A stretch of 64,000 bases of DNA from Dactylonectria macrodidyma. Lineage: Eukaryota; Ascomycota; Sordariomycetes; Hypocreales; Nectriaceae. Numbering within the stretch: position 1 is the stretch's first letter; every line of letters begins with the position of its first letter. The notes under the pieces are model-generated. The model did not search any database, was not told the origin of the DNA, and saw only the letters and a list, made by a program, of their open reading frames with translations. Position numbers and translations under genes: made by a program. This document shows, piece by piece, positions 24,419 to 36,100 of this stretch. The stretch is from NCBI GenBank assembly GCA_020744425.1, contig JAGMUV010000003.1, positions 992,001 to 1,056,000 of the forward strand, in the 5' to 3' direction.

Positions 24419-26452
24419 TCATTCCTCACTGAGCTTGACCGCCCAGATAGCTGCCGTTTCGTCCAGTTCCGCTACATGCAGCTTTGGTCCTTGTCCAAAC
24501 TCGGATTTGTATAGTCTATAGAGCGCCAACCAGTCTCCCCTAGCAAAGAGCCATTGCCAGACGCTCAAGTACGCGCTGTCGAGGGCGCCGGAGATCCAGG
24601 CGTGGTGGGCACTCAGGGCCTCGCCGCAGATGGAGAGCTTCCGTCCGCAGAGCAGCTTCATGAAGGGAGGGTAGAGGTGGGAGAACTGGCCCGGGCCGAA
24701 GAGGGCAAAGGCGCCGCCTGTGTAGGGGTCGTGCGACCAGGCCCACGCGTGGTGGGAGATGTACTGCTCGTTAAGCATCTCCACGGTCGGGGGGTTCTTC
24801 TCGCTGGACCACAGCTTGACGAGGTTCTGGATGCAGAGCTTGACGATATCGTCCTCCTTGGTTGGCCTCACGTCGTTGTAGTCGGGGACGAGGGCACCCA
24901 TGCGCGTGGCATCCTGGGCCCAGCTGTACGACACCATCAGGACGGCGGGGACCTCCTTGACGAGGTTTCCATCCTCGTCGTACTCGTCGTCGTTCCAGGA
25001 CGGGTAGACGACGTTGCTGATGGGCAGGTCGCTGCTGGACACGCCGCCGGACTGGCTGGGGTCTTGGTAGAAGCCCCTCCACCAGCGCGTCTTGAACTTG
25101 ATGGCCACCTTTGTCGCGCGGTCGTAGCTCAAGGCCCGGATCCCCGTGAGCACCTGGTGCGGCAAGTCGAGGCCCTCCAGGTCCATTCGCTGCAGTGGGG
25201 CCATGGCCGTGGTGTTGAAGACCATGTCGTAGTCTTGGGCCACCTTCTTGCCTGTGTTGCTGTCGGTGCTGGTGACGGTGATGCTGTTCTTGTCGCCGCT
25301 GAGGGCCATGGCGACAACGGGTGTCTTGCGAGTCACCTTGACGCTGGGATATTCCGCCTTGGGCCATTCGGTGCTTGACAAACGCTCCTCCATGGCCTTG
25401 GTGACGACCTCCATGCCGCCATCGAGGCGGTACCACTCTGCATTCTTGGCAGCTTGGAAGTCGCTGTAGTCACAGATGGTCTCAATCATTGCCTGATCAA
25501 AAAGCCCCGTTGATCTGAGTGCAGCACAGGTTAGCCTACGTAGTCGACGTCTGAACGGAGGGATGGAGCTTACGTGTCGGAAGTTTCGCCTCCCATGGTC
25601 TCCTCGTAGGTCAGACTGCGTTCTGTTAGCCATCTCCTTCCAAGTTCGGTTGTGCTCATCTGAGAGTTTTTACCCTTTTTGTGTCATCAGCCAGGACCGA
25701 GTCGAGAAGTTGTCGACGCCGAGAGCCATGAGGTCTTTGTAGTGGAAGTCCTTTTTCAGACTAGCAATGACACTCTTGATGGCACCGTCGAATTTGTCTC
25801 CTCTGTATCTTGTTAGTATCTCAGATATGGGAAGGATACATGGGACTTACTTTGGCTGCTCCTGCGAGTACCAATACATATGCGGAGGAACTGGGCCGCC
25901 ATCCGGAAAGCTGTAGGTGTAAGTGACCTTGTTCTTTTGGAGGTTGAGAATATTGATCAGTTGCATGGTGCTGCAGATGTTAGGGACTCGGTATAAGCCA
26001 AAACTCTAAGGGGCATGTGCCTACGACGACATGGTTGGGATATCGGGGATTCTCATGGCCCCGATATCGTAGTAGTTGTGAGGGCAAGGGTACCCGTCAT
26101 CCTTGGGAAACTCGTACGTGTAGCACCGTCCGCCGACCCGGTCCGAAGCTTCAAGGATATCGACATCCTCGATGTTGAGGTACTTGAGGATCATGGCGAT
26201 GTAGAGACCCGCGGCGCCGGCACCCACAATGCAGACGCGGTCCTTTTTGGCGCTGTACTTCTGCTGGTCTCCTTCGGCCGGCTTCAGGTCGTCGATGCTC
26301 TTGTGGGGGAGGACATCGTAACCTGTTCTCTTCCCCTCGTTGAGCTCGCTACGCAGGGACTCGTTCAGCACAGCCTTGGCGTATGCGGCGCGCAAGGAGT
26401 ACTCGGCGTAGTCGGGGGTATCGGGGAGAATGGGAATCGGTTGCTGATCCAT
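24419..26452 (-). CDS. Flavin-containing amine oxidase / L-amino-acid oxidase
   Basis: A five-exon gene for 604 aa: exons 26025-26452, 25851-25970, 25674-25802, 25574-25615 and 24419-25514. It should oxidise an amine or L-amino acid with FAD, giving an imine (then oxo product and ammonia) plus hydrogen peroxide. The Rossmann motif VCIVGAGAAGLYIAM is at residues 73-87 and is followed by DRVGGRCYTYEF at 105-115, the second FAD contact. The C-terminal FAD motif SICGEALSAHHAWISGALDSA lies about 70 residues from the end. Length and the roughly 70-residue leader before the FAD motif fit fungal L-amino-acid oxidases. No signal peptide is visible, so an intracellular enzyme is likely. Its neighbours are an MDR oxidoreductase and a nitrilase. 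The substrate cannot be read from sequence; polyamine, lysine or aromatic amino acids are all possible. Confidence 0.9.
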
Positions 26453-27685
26453 GGTGTTGATGGTCCTTGGTTCGAGGGTTGAAGAGGGTTGGAGAGGGAT
26501 TGTGCTGTAGCCATTAAGTTATGAATGATCAAATTAAATAGACCTCGCTGTTACATCAGCCCTCCTCATGTTCAGTCCAACTGTTGCTGTCCACATGATA
26601 CTCACTGCTGGCGAGCATCCAGTGGAACTATGTGAGACAAACGGATGCAACATGTTAGTGGCGGGCTGAGCGATGCCACTATTGAAACAGCTATTGGAGC
26701 TAAGGTGCCTCGTATTACAATTGGATTACTCCACGCAGTAAGTCTTGCTGAAGACGTACATGGAGACGCCCAATGAGACGCCAAGTATCAGCGGCACTGC
26801 AGGAGCTGAGGGGTCTCGCGACCTGCGAGGGGGATGCAGCAGACCGAAGATGTCTGTTTCTACATATGCAGGGCCTGTGGCGGGGTTACTTTGCGCATGC
26901 ATCATTTCAGGCTTAACTTGATAGGATGTCAGCCTCGGTGAGGGCCGAGATCGTCACGAAGAGTCTCCTCCCAAAATGACATGATGAACTGGGAAATTGA
27001 GGCTCGAAAATGGTATCGAGACAAAATATGACATCTACATAGTACCAACCGCTGTCAGCGAAGCGTGCGGGCCGTGCCGTTGAGGGGCAGCGAAACGATC
27101 TACGAATAGCGAAAATGGCGGTGAAGTAATCCGTAGTATTATCGAGAAGGAGAAGAAAGAACATCTAGTTTATGACATATGAACCAGCGAATACGAACGC
27201 GCCTTTGGCAAGACTTGATGTTCTGGACCATATCGAGCGTTAGGTGTGTCTCACTCTCACAGCAGCGCAGGAATTAGACAAAGATCCTATTGGAGCAAGG
27301 GTACCTAGGTATGCAAGCTATGCAATTGGGAAAATCCACACTATTCTCGAAAGCCCAATAATTGAGCACGTCCTTTTTTTGCTGACGGCAGGAAGCTAAT
27401 GCAGCGTGGTGGCTTATGGCAACTGTGTAGGAGGCTCGGGTTTCCGTTGGAGAGAGGTGAACTATCTTGTAATATGTTGGTTACGAATGCCTGATTGTGC
27501 AGTATAAAACGAGCGTCTGTTGTCATAGATAGCGAGGAGGAAGACCTTGGAATGAAGTCGCGAAGAGGGACTGGCCAATGATGATATGGCGCTTTTGTCC
27601 CTTGGAAACTGCTCGCCACACTCCTTCACGCACTCAACGATGAAAGGGCCCCTTTAGTGGTGATATTGAGAGAGACTCAGGTATA
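26453..27685. other. Intergenic: amine oxidase promoter
   Basis: This is upstream of the amine oxidase gene and downstream of the MDR oxidoreductase gene, both on the minus strand. A GATA-factor consensus TGATAG lies at 26919-26924, and a perfect palindrome TACCTAGGTA at 27302-27311. No gene is seen. Confidence 0.5.
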
Positions 27686-29011
27686 CTACTCCTTTTGAAC
27701 TCTCACAACAATCTTTTTGAGAGCCTTGCCACCCTCCAAGTCTTGGATGCCTTGGATAACCGAATCCCACCCCATCCCGTCAGCCACCTGGTACTGGATC
27801 GGCTTCAGTGTGCCGACGGCAAGATGAGTTTCGAATGTCGGGATCCAGCCAGCAATGTCGTTTGTCACTTGAGTCCCAAGCTCCTCGTCGAGTCGACAGA
27901 GATGACCAAGCTCGGCTCGGTACTCCTTGATTGAGCTCGGGGTATTGAACTCGGACCTGGTGCTTAGTTAGCGTGTTTCTGAGGTGCTCGTCGTTACACA
28001 TAAGAATAACTTGCCAGTCATCCACAGTCGTCAAATACTTGGTAGTCGCCGTTGAACAAGTCTCCAGGGCCTTGACCATGATCTCGTATCCGTATGCTGT
28101 TGAATCAACTATCCGAGCAAAGTTCCCGCCGGTGATCTTCTTTATCTCGGCAAGCTGTTCGCCAACTGATCCTCGATTGTTAAATGTCGCTGTCGCTCCG
28201 TTTTCCAGTGCAACCTAAGGGTTCTGTGAGAAAGTCTGCCCCAAAGTGACTCGACGTGTTCTGGGTGTACATACCGATTTCTTGGATGGGGAGCACGAGG
28301 TGAGCACTTTGTACCCACAAACATGAGCAATCTGACAGCGTTAGGAAGTGGCGACAACGAGGCAGAGCGATCAATGGTGGTTACCTGGACGGCGAACTGG
28401 CCAACGCTTCCAGTGCCACCTAGGACGACAATCCACTCATCCTTCTCGGAGGCTTTGGATCCATCCTCGGATAGCTTCAGGTCTGCGCCTCCTAAGAGAC
28501 AGAGCCCTGCAGTCTAGACACAAGGTTAAAAATAGAGCCAGAAAAGTATGGGCATAGTTACCAAAAGTCCCACTCCGATGGTGCAGGTATCCTCCACGGA
28601 CAGATTGGACGACTTCTTGAAGAAGACCCTTTCGTCCACCAAGAACGTATCCTGGAACGGGGTAAACCGATTCTGACCGAGTGGTGCACAGCCGTAGACG
28701 TAGTCACCAGTGCTCAGCTTCGTGCAATCCGGGCCGACGGCGGTGACAACAGCAGCACAGTCGCTGCCAATGATGGCAGGCCACTCATTTATAAGCAGGC
28801 CAGAGTGCTGTTGCAAAGGCTCACTAAGTATGGCTCTGTGATTAGGTTACTGAACTTCTTGCCTGAGTGAGAGTCCTTACACGGGGTTTATGCCAACCCC
28901 AAGGCACTCTACCAAGACCTGCCCCGGACCTGGGCTCGGGCGTGGGATGTCACTGACGACAGTGTAAGGCTTGTTGGGGCCGTCGATGGTGATACCCGAT
29001 TGAGTAGCCAT
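27686..29011 (-). CDS. Zinc-type (MDR) alcohol dehydrogenase / enoyl reductase-like oxidoreductase
   Basis: A six-exon gene for 354 aa: exons 28881-29011, 28562-28823, 28385-28513, 28275-28331, 28000-28214 and 27686-27956. It belongs to the medium-chain dehydrogenase/reductase superfamily, in the fungal toxD/trans-enoyl-reductase-like branch that usually lacks zinc. The GroES-like N-terminal domain shows PGPGQVLVECLGVGINPVE and IIGSDCAAVVTAVG; the NAD(P)-binding motif VLGGTGSVGQFAVQ is at about residues 161-174. The Cys and His ligands of the catalytic zinc in true alcohol dehydrogenases are not evident. The last intron is only 43 bp and was placed by reading frame and a GCTAAC branch site; this is the least certain junction. 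It reads in the same direction as the amine oxidase and is divergent from the nitrilase. An alternative in-frame ATG is 75 bp upstream (29086). The substrate is unknown. Confidence 0.88.
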
Positions 29012-30221
29012 AGCGTTGGTAAACGGAATGATAGGAAGTAGCTCAAGCTTTGGGAATGACACCGATGGCGCGCCATACTTTGCCAAGGATACGACAGCTA
29101 TTTATGCTACATCGTCACTCTCTTTGCGCCCGTTTAAATGTGGCTACTTGAAGCCATGGATCGCAATGTCGGAGGTAATATTCGCCTTTAAGGTCGTGGT
29201 GCATGGTGGCTTTATGCCACCACCTTGACTCCTTCAACGTCATTGGTTCTGCTTACGAGGTCAATGTGCTATTCTTGATAGCGCACCTGAAAGCCCAGCT
29301 GGCCGGTTTATTGATGGTCCGCTGCTGACACGCTTCTGCTTCACAGAGCCAATCGAAACAGAAGCGGAGAGGCGATGGATAGTGTTTCTCTCCAGCGACA
29401 GAGATGCAAGCATGACAGCATCCCTGCATCATAGATGTTGAATGAAGGGCGTCCCATTGCTATGCTCACCGGCACAATGGATTGGCAAGCTTGTCGCATA
29501 TCGTACTATTGCAGATTTACACAAAAAATTTGACAATGCACTTATGATGTAACATATGTCTATGATAGGATAGATGAGTAGACTGATGATAAGCTTTTCT
29601 TAATTTGTAGTATATGCGCTGGCGGGGAATGATTCCAGGACGGACCATACTTGAAGTGCGTGGTGGACGGTACAGAAACATGTAACCTACAGAACCTTAC
29701 ACTATAGCCTAAATCGAAATACCAACCTGAATTCATTCCATAAATTCAGATTGCAAACACGGGGAAATAAGGAAATGCGCTGTTGCAATGACCTGATGCG
29801 AGGCAAAGTGGGACAAAGCTAGATATGTTCAACTTGGAAGTAAAGTGCCCTTATAGATGTTTCTGAGGACAGAGCTGTCGGTGACCGTCTCTAGGTACCT
29901 AGATACCTAGGTACCAACACGCTTACGAATTTATTTGCATTGATTCGGTTCAAGGCCTTTCTCTCATCTCAATGAGCAACCTCCCCTAAATGCATGTGCA
30001 ATTATTTGTAAATAAGGCTGAATATCGCCGGATAGTGGGGAGCTTTGTTGGTCGCTATGACCGGTTGCGCCTTCTAATCACATTAGGCCCTGCTTCGGAC
30101 TTCAAATATAGCACCGCCAGCCGACTCGACTGAGCAAGCATGTAATACATAAAGTAACCACATGCCACTTGTTGAGAGAATAGGCGTCTAATACAGCCAT
30201 CCATCAAATAGATTGGCGAAA
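29012..30221. promoter_or_regulatory. Shared divergent promoter of MDR oxidoreductase and nitrilase
   Basis: This 1.2 kb separates two divergent genes. It holds three sites that match the HGATAR consensus of nitrogen-regulating GATA factors such as AreA: TGATAG at 29276-29281, TGATAG at 29563-29568 and TGATAA at 29587-29592, the last two only 18 bases apart. A doubled palindromic run, CTAGGTACCTAG then TACCTAGGTA, occupies 29891-29913. The sites are seen; regulation by AreA is inferred. Confidence 0.45.
29891..29913. repeat. CCTAGGTA palindromic run
   Basis: A perfect 12-base palindrome (29891-29902) is followed at once by a perfect 10-base palindrome, TACCTAGGTA (29904-29913). The same 10-mer occurs at 27302-27311, and half-sites recur in other promoters of the window. 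Confidence 0.7.
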
Positions 30222-31322
30222 ATGGGCACCCGAATCCGCATTGCAGCTTGTCACGCCTCGCCCGTCTTTCTGTCAGCAAAAGACACGACGAGAAAGGCTA
30301 TTGGCTTGATCAAACAGGCTGCTAAGCAGAAAGCCAATCTGGTCGTCTTCCCTGAAACATATATACCTGCATTCCCCGTATGGAGTTCCCTGAGACCACC
30401 CACTGAGAACCATGATCTCTTCAAGCGCATGGCTCTCGAGTCCGTGTACGCCGACGGCGAAGAGATGCACGACATTCGGTCAGCGGCCAAGGCGGCGAAT
30501 GTCATGGTCAGTATCGGAATCTCGGAAAAGGTGCGAACGAGCAGCGCAACGCTGTACAACTCGAACCTGCTGTTTGGCAACGATGGCCACGTTCTTGTAC
30601 ATCACCGTAAACTCATGCCAACCTTCTTCGAGAAGCTAACGTGGGCGCCGGGCGATGGATTTGGATTGCGAGTTGCTGACACGTCGTTTGGGAAGATTGG
30701 GAATCTCATCTGCGGGGAGAACACGAATCCCTTGGCCCGGTACACGCTCATGTCTCAAGGAGAGCAAGTCCATATTTCTACATGGCCGGCAATCTGGCCA
30801 ACTCGCACCCCTGGGCCACAGTCAGATCAAGCCGATGAGAATCAAGACCAAGACTTGTCGGAGGCCGTCAGCGCGGCAGCCAACTACGATAACGTGGCAG
30901 CCAACCGGATCCGGGCAGCAGCACATTGCTTTGAGGCTAAATGTTTCGGAGTTCTCTGCTCTGGTGTCCTAGGCCCCGATGCCATTGAAACCATTGCCAC
31001 TGGATCTTTCAATCCCCAATTCGTCACCCATGCACTGGAGCAGTCCCAGCGCAGCGCTACCATGTTCTTGAACCCAACGGGTGCGTTGTTGCAGGGCTTT
31101 ACAGTGGACGAGCAGACGGGGAACAAGGTGCCTACTGATTTCCTCCAAACTACTGAGGATGTTTTGTACGCTGATATGGACCTGGCGGATTGCATCGAGG
31201 GGAAGCAGTTCCATGATGTTGTTGGTGGCTACCAGCGGCTGGATGTGTTTGAGCTGAGGGTTGATCGATCTCGTCGCAAGCCAGTAAATTTTGTTGAAGA
31301 AGAAGCGGAGAGAAGTGTGTAA
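30222..31322 (+). CDS. Nitrilase (carbon-nitrogen hydrolase)
   Basis: A single-exon gene for 366 aa. Nitrilases hydrolyse nitriles to carboxylic acids and ammonia through a Glu-Lys-Cys triad. The triad is clear: Glu45 in VVFPETYIP, Lys130 in HHRKLMPTF, and Cys164 in GNLICGENTNPLARY. A second conserved Glu is present at 137 (FFEK). The E-T-Y-I-P context after the first Glu and the CGENTNPL context around Cys are those of branch-1 nitrilases (aliphatic, arylacetonitrilase or cyanide-converting) rather than amidases. Length is typical. The protein is soluble and has no targeting signal. It is divergent from the MDR oxidoreductase and near the amine oxidase, so the three may act together in nitrogen release from an amine- or nitrile-containing compound. 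The first ATG was chosen; the frame opens only 9 bases earlier. Confidence 0.95.
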   Translation: MGTRIRIAACHASPVFLSAKDTTRKAIGLIKQAAKQKANLVVFPETYIPAFPVWSSLRPPTENHDLFKRMALESVYADGEEMHDIRSAAKAANVMVSIGISEKVRTSSATLYNSNLLFGNDGHVLVHHRKLMPTFFEKLTWAPGDGFGLRVADTSFGKIGNLICGENTNPLARYTLMSQGEQVHISTWPAIWPTRTPGPQSDQADENQDQDLSEAVSAAANYDNVAANRIRAAAHCFEAKCFGVLCSGVLGPDAIETIATGSFNPQFVTHALEQSQRSATMFLNPTGALLQGFTVDEQTGNKVPTDFLQTTEDVLYADMDLADCIEGKQFHDVVGGYQRLDVFELRVDRSRRKPVNFVEEEAERSV

Positions 31323-33199
31323 GATCATTTGAATGGTGCTTGGAAAACCAGTAACTGCACTGCTCATCATACTGTAATTCGTTTGCCTCATTTTACGTAG
31401 ACCAAATGTTGAGCAGTCCATGTGCCTAAGTAGACATTGAGACCTCCTCTTTGGTCCTCTACAAATCTAACACTCAAATGATCAGACCACCACTCGAGTG
31501 AAGCAAGTAACATTGAACGAGGATACGGATTGCAGAATTGGACCCAACGTCAAGACTAGAAAGCGACGTGGCTTGACGTAATTTCTACTGCGTACGACCA
31601 AGTGTGGCTGTTGCGATTGGTGAGGTCCTGTGTTACTAACTCATTACTTCGACGTGTCGTGTCAAGTAATGAAACGAAGAGTGAGGCGACGATGAGTTCT
31701 GATATTGTGTAACTTCCCACACTATATTAAAAAGTGCTGTTTTGGTGATGCAGATGAAGCATTGCATGTTCACTTTGGGAATTGTACTCGAACTGGTCAA
31801 GAGGGTACCCTCATGTCAATATATGTAGGTGAGGTGATTGTGAGACTGATAGGCTATGGCGGGTCAAAATATGCTATGCGGGTGCTATCATCATCTTGGC
31901 TATGAGCCGGTCCACAGGTCAGCAGTTATTGCGTCAATCGAGAGAGCTTGGAGTCATGGTCTATGATTCCGCCCCTGTTACGGTTTCCGTCTCTCACAGC
32001 TTGTGGCACTGTCGTACTCGCTTGTTTTAGGGCCGATACTCGTTCGTGAACATTGATGGTTGGTTGCAGTGGGACCCTGCCAAGAGTGCCTTTCAGATAC
32101 ATTCTCAGATGGGCTGAATTGGCATCTCATGTGTGGCCGAAAACAAGAAAGAGATCATCAGCGGGCGATGAAACGACATCATACTATGGTACCTTTGGCT
32201 CGACCAATGGCTACCTGGTTTGTGATCTTGGGGAGCTGCCAGGTTCATACATGCTCCGTGTTCCCAATCGGGTGGGTATCCGTAACCAGCGAAGCTATTT
32301 GTGGTTGGCCACTCAGACGGGATTTGACACAACACAAAGGATACTTACAGACGGTGACCATGCCACATAGCTTGTGATAATAGCGGGCCTGAATCGTCAA
32401 ACGTTCAAAGGGCCCATTGGCGAAAGTCCATTCACCTCAAACAAAGAGGGTCGGTCTTCTTCGTCTTGTCTCTGGAAGCGCGGGGCCCAGTGAGTTCTAT
32501 TTTGACAGGCGTGGCGCCAACGAGCCGCTGCCAACGAGCCATGACGGCCAACAAAAGCCAGAACGGGCCGGCATTCCAGGTACAAGGGCATGTTTCGAAG
32601 CGAGCCGTGGCCAATGAAGCCTCTGATGTCATGGATCTGGCGCAGTGGCTGCGACAAGGTTCTTTGCCCAGTTTTTGTGGCCTTTGTGGGCACACGAGTT
32701 CACAGATCAAGCCAGCTGGGTAAGGGCACAGTGGGGGGTTCAGGCGGGGGTGCCCTGTGGGAATGCAGAATGCGTGTGGATGGCTGCCGCTGGGTGGCCC
32801 ACTAGGCCTCCAAGACCACTTAGTGCGCTGAATTGGGCGCTGTCTCTGGCCAATCTTAGTGCGCAGTCGCTGCAGGGGCTGGAGCCATGACGCGACCAAG
32901 GATGGCCCTCAAACATGTCGACAATCTCTAGTAATTATAAGCCAAACGGCCATCGTCTCGCCTCCTACTCTGCTCGATCATGATTCTCCCACCGCCTCAG
33001 ACACCCGCCTACCGACAATTTGCGACTAGCTGTGATGGCCTATTCGTGCCATCACTGATTCCCTACACCTGCTGTCACTCTCGAGCCTGAGAAGGCTACA
33101 TAGCACCCCCTCTCGAGCCCACAATCGCCGTCCCTGCCCGCTATCGGGCCTCCCTCTCCTCCGCGTTTCAGCGACTCTGCCAGCGTAGACTCCGCCGCG
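31323..33199. other. Intergenic, nitrilase 3' flank and channel promoter
   Basis: About 1.9 kb between two plus-strand genes. It contains a strong inverted repeat at 31641-31672 (separate entry). The last 250 bases are C/T-rich and end with a Pro-coding-like leader to the channel gene. Short frames here have no support. Confidence 0.5.
31641..31672. repeat. Inverted repeat with nested palindrome
   Basis: TCATTACTT (31641-31649) pairs perfectly with AAGTAATGA (31664-31672). Inside lies a second small inverted repeat, CGAC-GT-GTCG (31650-31659). It is about 320 bp past the nitrilase stop. It could be a dimeric transcription-factor site or a transcript hairpin. Confidence 0.6.
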
Positions 33200-36100
33200 A
33201 TGGCATCGAGGACTACTGAGACCTCCGGGTCGTCGACCGACGCGCTGTCGTCCTCAGCGTCGGCAGCGTCCTCGGCTTCCTCTGCGTCCATTTCGTCCAT
33301 CATCAGCTCCGCCCTTAGCTCTGCAGTCTCCTCGTCCATCACCGGGTCCGCTAGCCTCAGCGGCTCCAACACACAATCCGATTTCGTATCATCTACAGCA
33401 ACAACATCAGCGGCTACTACGACTACGACAAGCGAAGCTGATGATAGCGAGGGAATTGGCATCGTCAGCTTCCTGACTGCCCTGGGTGTTGCCATGATCG
33501 TGTTTGCAGTCCAGGTCCTGCTATTTCTCTTCCTCAGGAACAAGCTGGCTCGAATCTTGTACGCGCCTCCTCACCACACACCTGAAAGCCTCTACTAACT
33601 TCTTTTCCCAGTAAACCCAAAACATACCTGGTTCCCGAACGCGAACGAACGGAACCTCCACCAAGAACATTCCTGGGAATGCTAAAGACTCTTTGGAAAT
33701 ACAGCGATCGTGAAATCATTAAGAAATGCGGTCTCGATGCCTACTTTTTCCTCCGATACTTGCGAACCCTTTTGATCATCTTCATCCCGATTTGCGCCAT
33801 TGTCATGCCGATCCTGATTCCCCTCAATTACGTGGGGGGAAGGGGTCAGAAGGTTGATATTGCTGCCAACGACAGTGCCAGAAACTCCTCACAGCCCACA
33901 GGATTAGACACCTTGGCGTGGGGCAATGTCAGCCCTACTCAAACAGGCCGATACTCTGCACATCTACTGATGGCTATCCTTGTCGTTATCTGGGTCTGTG
34001 GTGTATTTTTCTTCGAACTCCGAGTCTACATCAAAGTCCGACAAGACTACCTCACCAGCGCCGAACACCGGCTTCGGGCTTCCGCGACAACCGTGCTTGT
34101 CAACTCTATTCCTTCCAAGTGGCTCAGCGAGGAGGCCCTCAGCGGTCTATTTGATGTGTTTCCTGGAGGCATTAGAAACATTTGGCTGAATCGGGATCTG
34201 TCTACACTTCTCGAGAAGATCAAGATTCGGGATAAGATCCACTTGAAGCTTGAACAAGCCGAGACAGACCTGATTAAAGCCGCGAAAAAGGCACAACTCA
34301 AGCAGAGGGATGCCGAAGAGAAAAAGCAGCGCAAAATGATGAAGCTTGGTACCCTTAGCAAGGCAGAAAAGGCTGCTCGCGGCGCTCAGGAAGACGAAGA
34401 AGCCAAGAGGTTGGCAAACAGTGCCGAGGGCCAGAATGCCGGAGACGCTCACGATGTGCCCCATACTGTGGATGATGGAGTTCGCGAGTCTCGCAAGGAA
34501 ATGCGTCAACATGAGAACGAGGGAAAGCAATCTAAGGGATTCAAAATGCCCTTCATTGGTGACCCTCTCGCCAAGGTTGGTCATGGCATCAAAGACGTCG
34601 TTACCAAGGCCGGCAACGGTGTGGAAGACACCTTGGAGACAACAAATGGATTCCTAGGTCTCACCCGCTCGGAAGATCGAACAGCATCCCAGACACCCGA
34701 CCCTTACCGACTTCGCGAATCGGCAGACGAAGACGAGCACCCTCGTCCTTCGGCGTCCGACACTTTGCGTGGTCAAAACACACACTCTAGAAACGTGTCT
34801 GTTGAATCTACGAGTCAGATGCAGCCAAAATACCCACATAACCCCACGGCTCGAGGAGGTAACACTGTTCGAGCACTCGCGCTTATTGACGAATTTCAAG
34901 AGGCTGAGGCTCCGAAATGGTGGCAATTCTGGAAGCCCCCTCCTGGCAGCTATGCTTCCCCTATCCCGCAGGGTCCTGCTGTGAGAAATTCTACCGAGAA
35001 CAAGCCAATGATGCAAAAGATCAAGGATGCTATGCCATTCATGGGACCAGAGGAGGAGGTTGTCGAATACCCCACGGCCGTCAATGCTGACTACGACGAA
35101 GACAAAGCTGAGCCGGCCGAATGGGAGAAATATCTTAAGAAGAAAGACCGCCCAACCCACCGTCTCCCTACCTTCGGAGTCTCTTGGCTACCAGGCTGGT
35201 TCGGCAAGAAGGTGGACACTATCTTCTGGTGCCGCGAGGAGCTGGCTCGTCTCAACCTTGAGATTGAGGAGGACCAGAAGTACCCTGAACGATTCCCCTT
35301 GATGAACTCGGCCTTTATTCAGTTCAACCACCAAGTCGCTGCCCACATGGCCTGCCAGAGCGTCATTCATCACGTTCCGAAGCAAATGGCTCCTCGAATG
35401 AATGAGATATCTCCCAAAGATGTCATTTGGAGTAACATGGCTATCACGTGGTGGCAGGAATGGTTGCGAACAGGCATTGTCACCGGTATCGTCTGCGCAA
35501 TGATTTTCCTGTGGGCTATTCCCGTGGCATGGACGGCGGCATTGAGTCAGATCGACACTCTCATCCAGCAAAATGAGTGGCTATCTTTTATCAAGGACAA
35601 CGATGTCCTTGAGAATGCTGTCAAGGCGATTGGTGGTGTCCTGCCGGCCATTGTCCTTGGTCTGTTGCTCTTCCTGGTTCCCCATATTCTTGACTTCCTT
35701 GCTGGAGTAAAGGGAGCCAAGACTGGATCTCAGAAGGTTGAGTTCGTCCAGGTTTTCTACTTTGCCTTCCTCTTCGTCCAGGTCTTCCTCATTGTCTCGA
35801 TCGCATCTTTCTTCGCTGCGTCATTAGACGCTCTGATCGAAAACATCACAAAGCTGCAGACTGCCCAGGATTTTCTTGACCTACTTGCGAATAACATGCC
35901 CAAGGCAGCCAATTACTTCTTCTCCTACATGATTCTGCAAGCCATGTCGACTAGCTCTGGTACCCTGCTCCAGATTGGCGCTCTTATCATGTGGTACGTT
36001 ATTGCTCGTATCCTGGACAGCACCGCACGGAACAAGTGGTCTCGCAACACCAAGTTGAATCAGGTGCGTTGGGGAGCCTTCTTCCCCATTTACACCAACT

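Noticed and set aside
24554..25378. 274-codon open frame antisense to the amine oxidase
   Set aside because: Same cause as above; the opposite strand has the conserved FAD-enzyme sequence.
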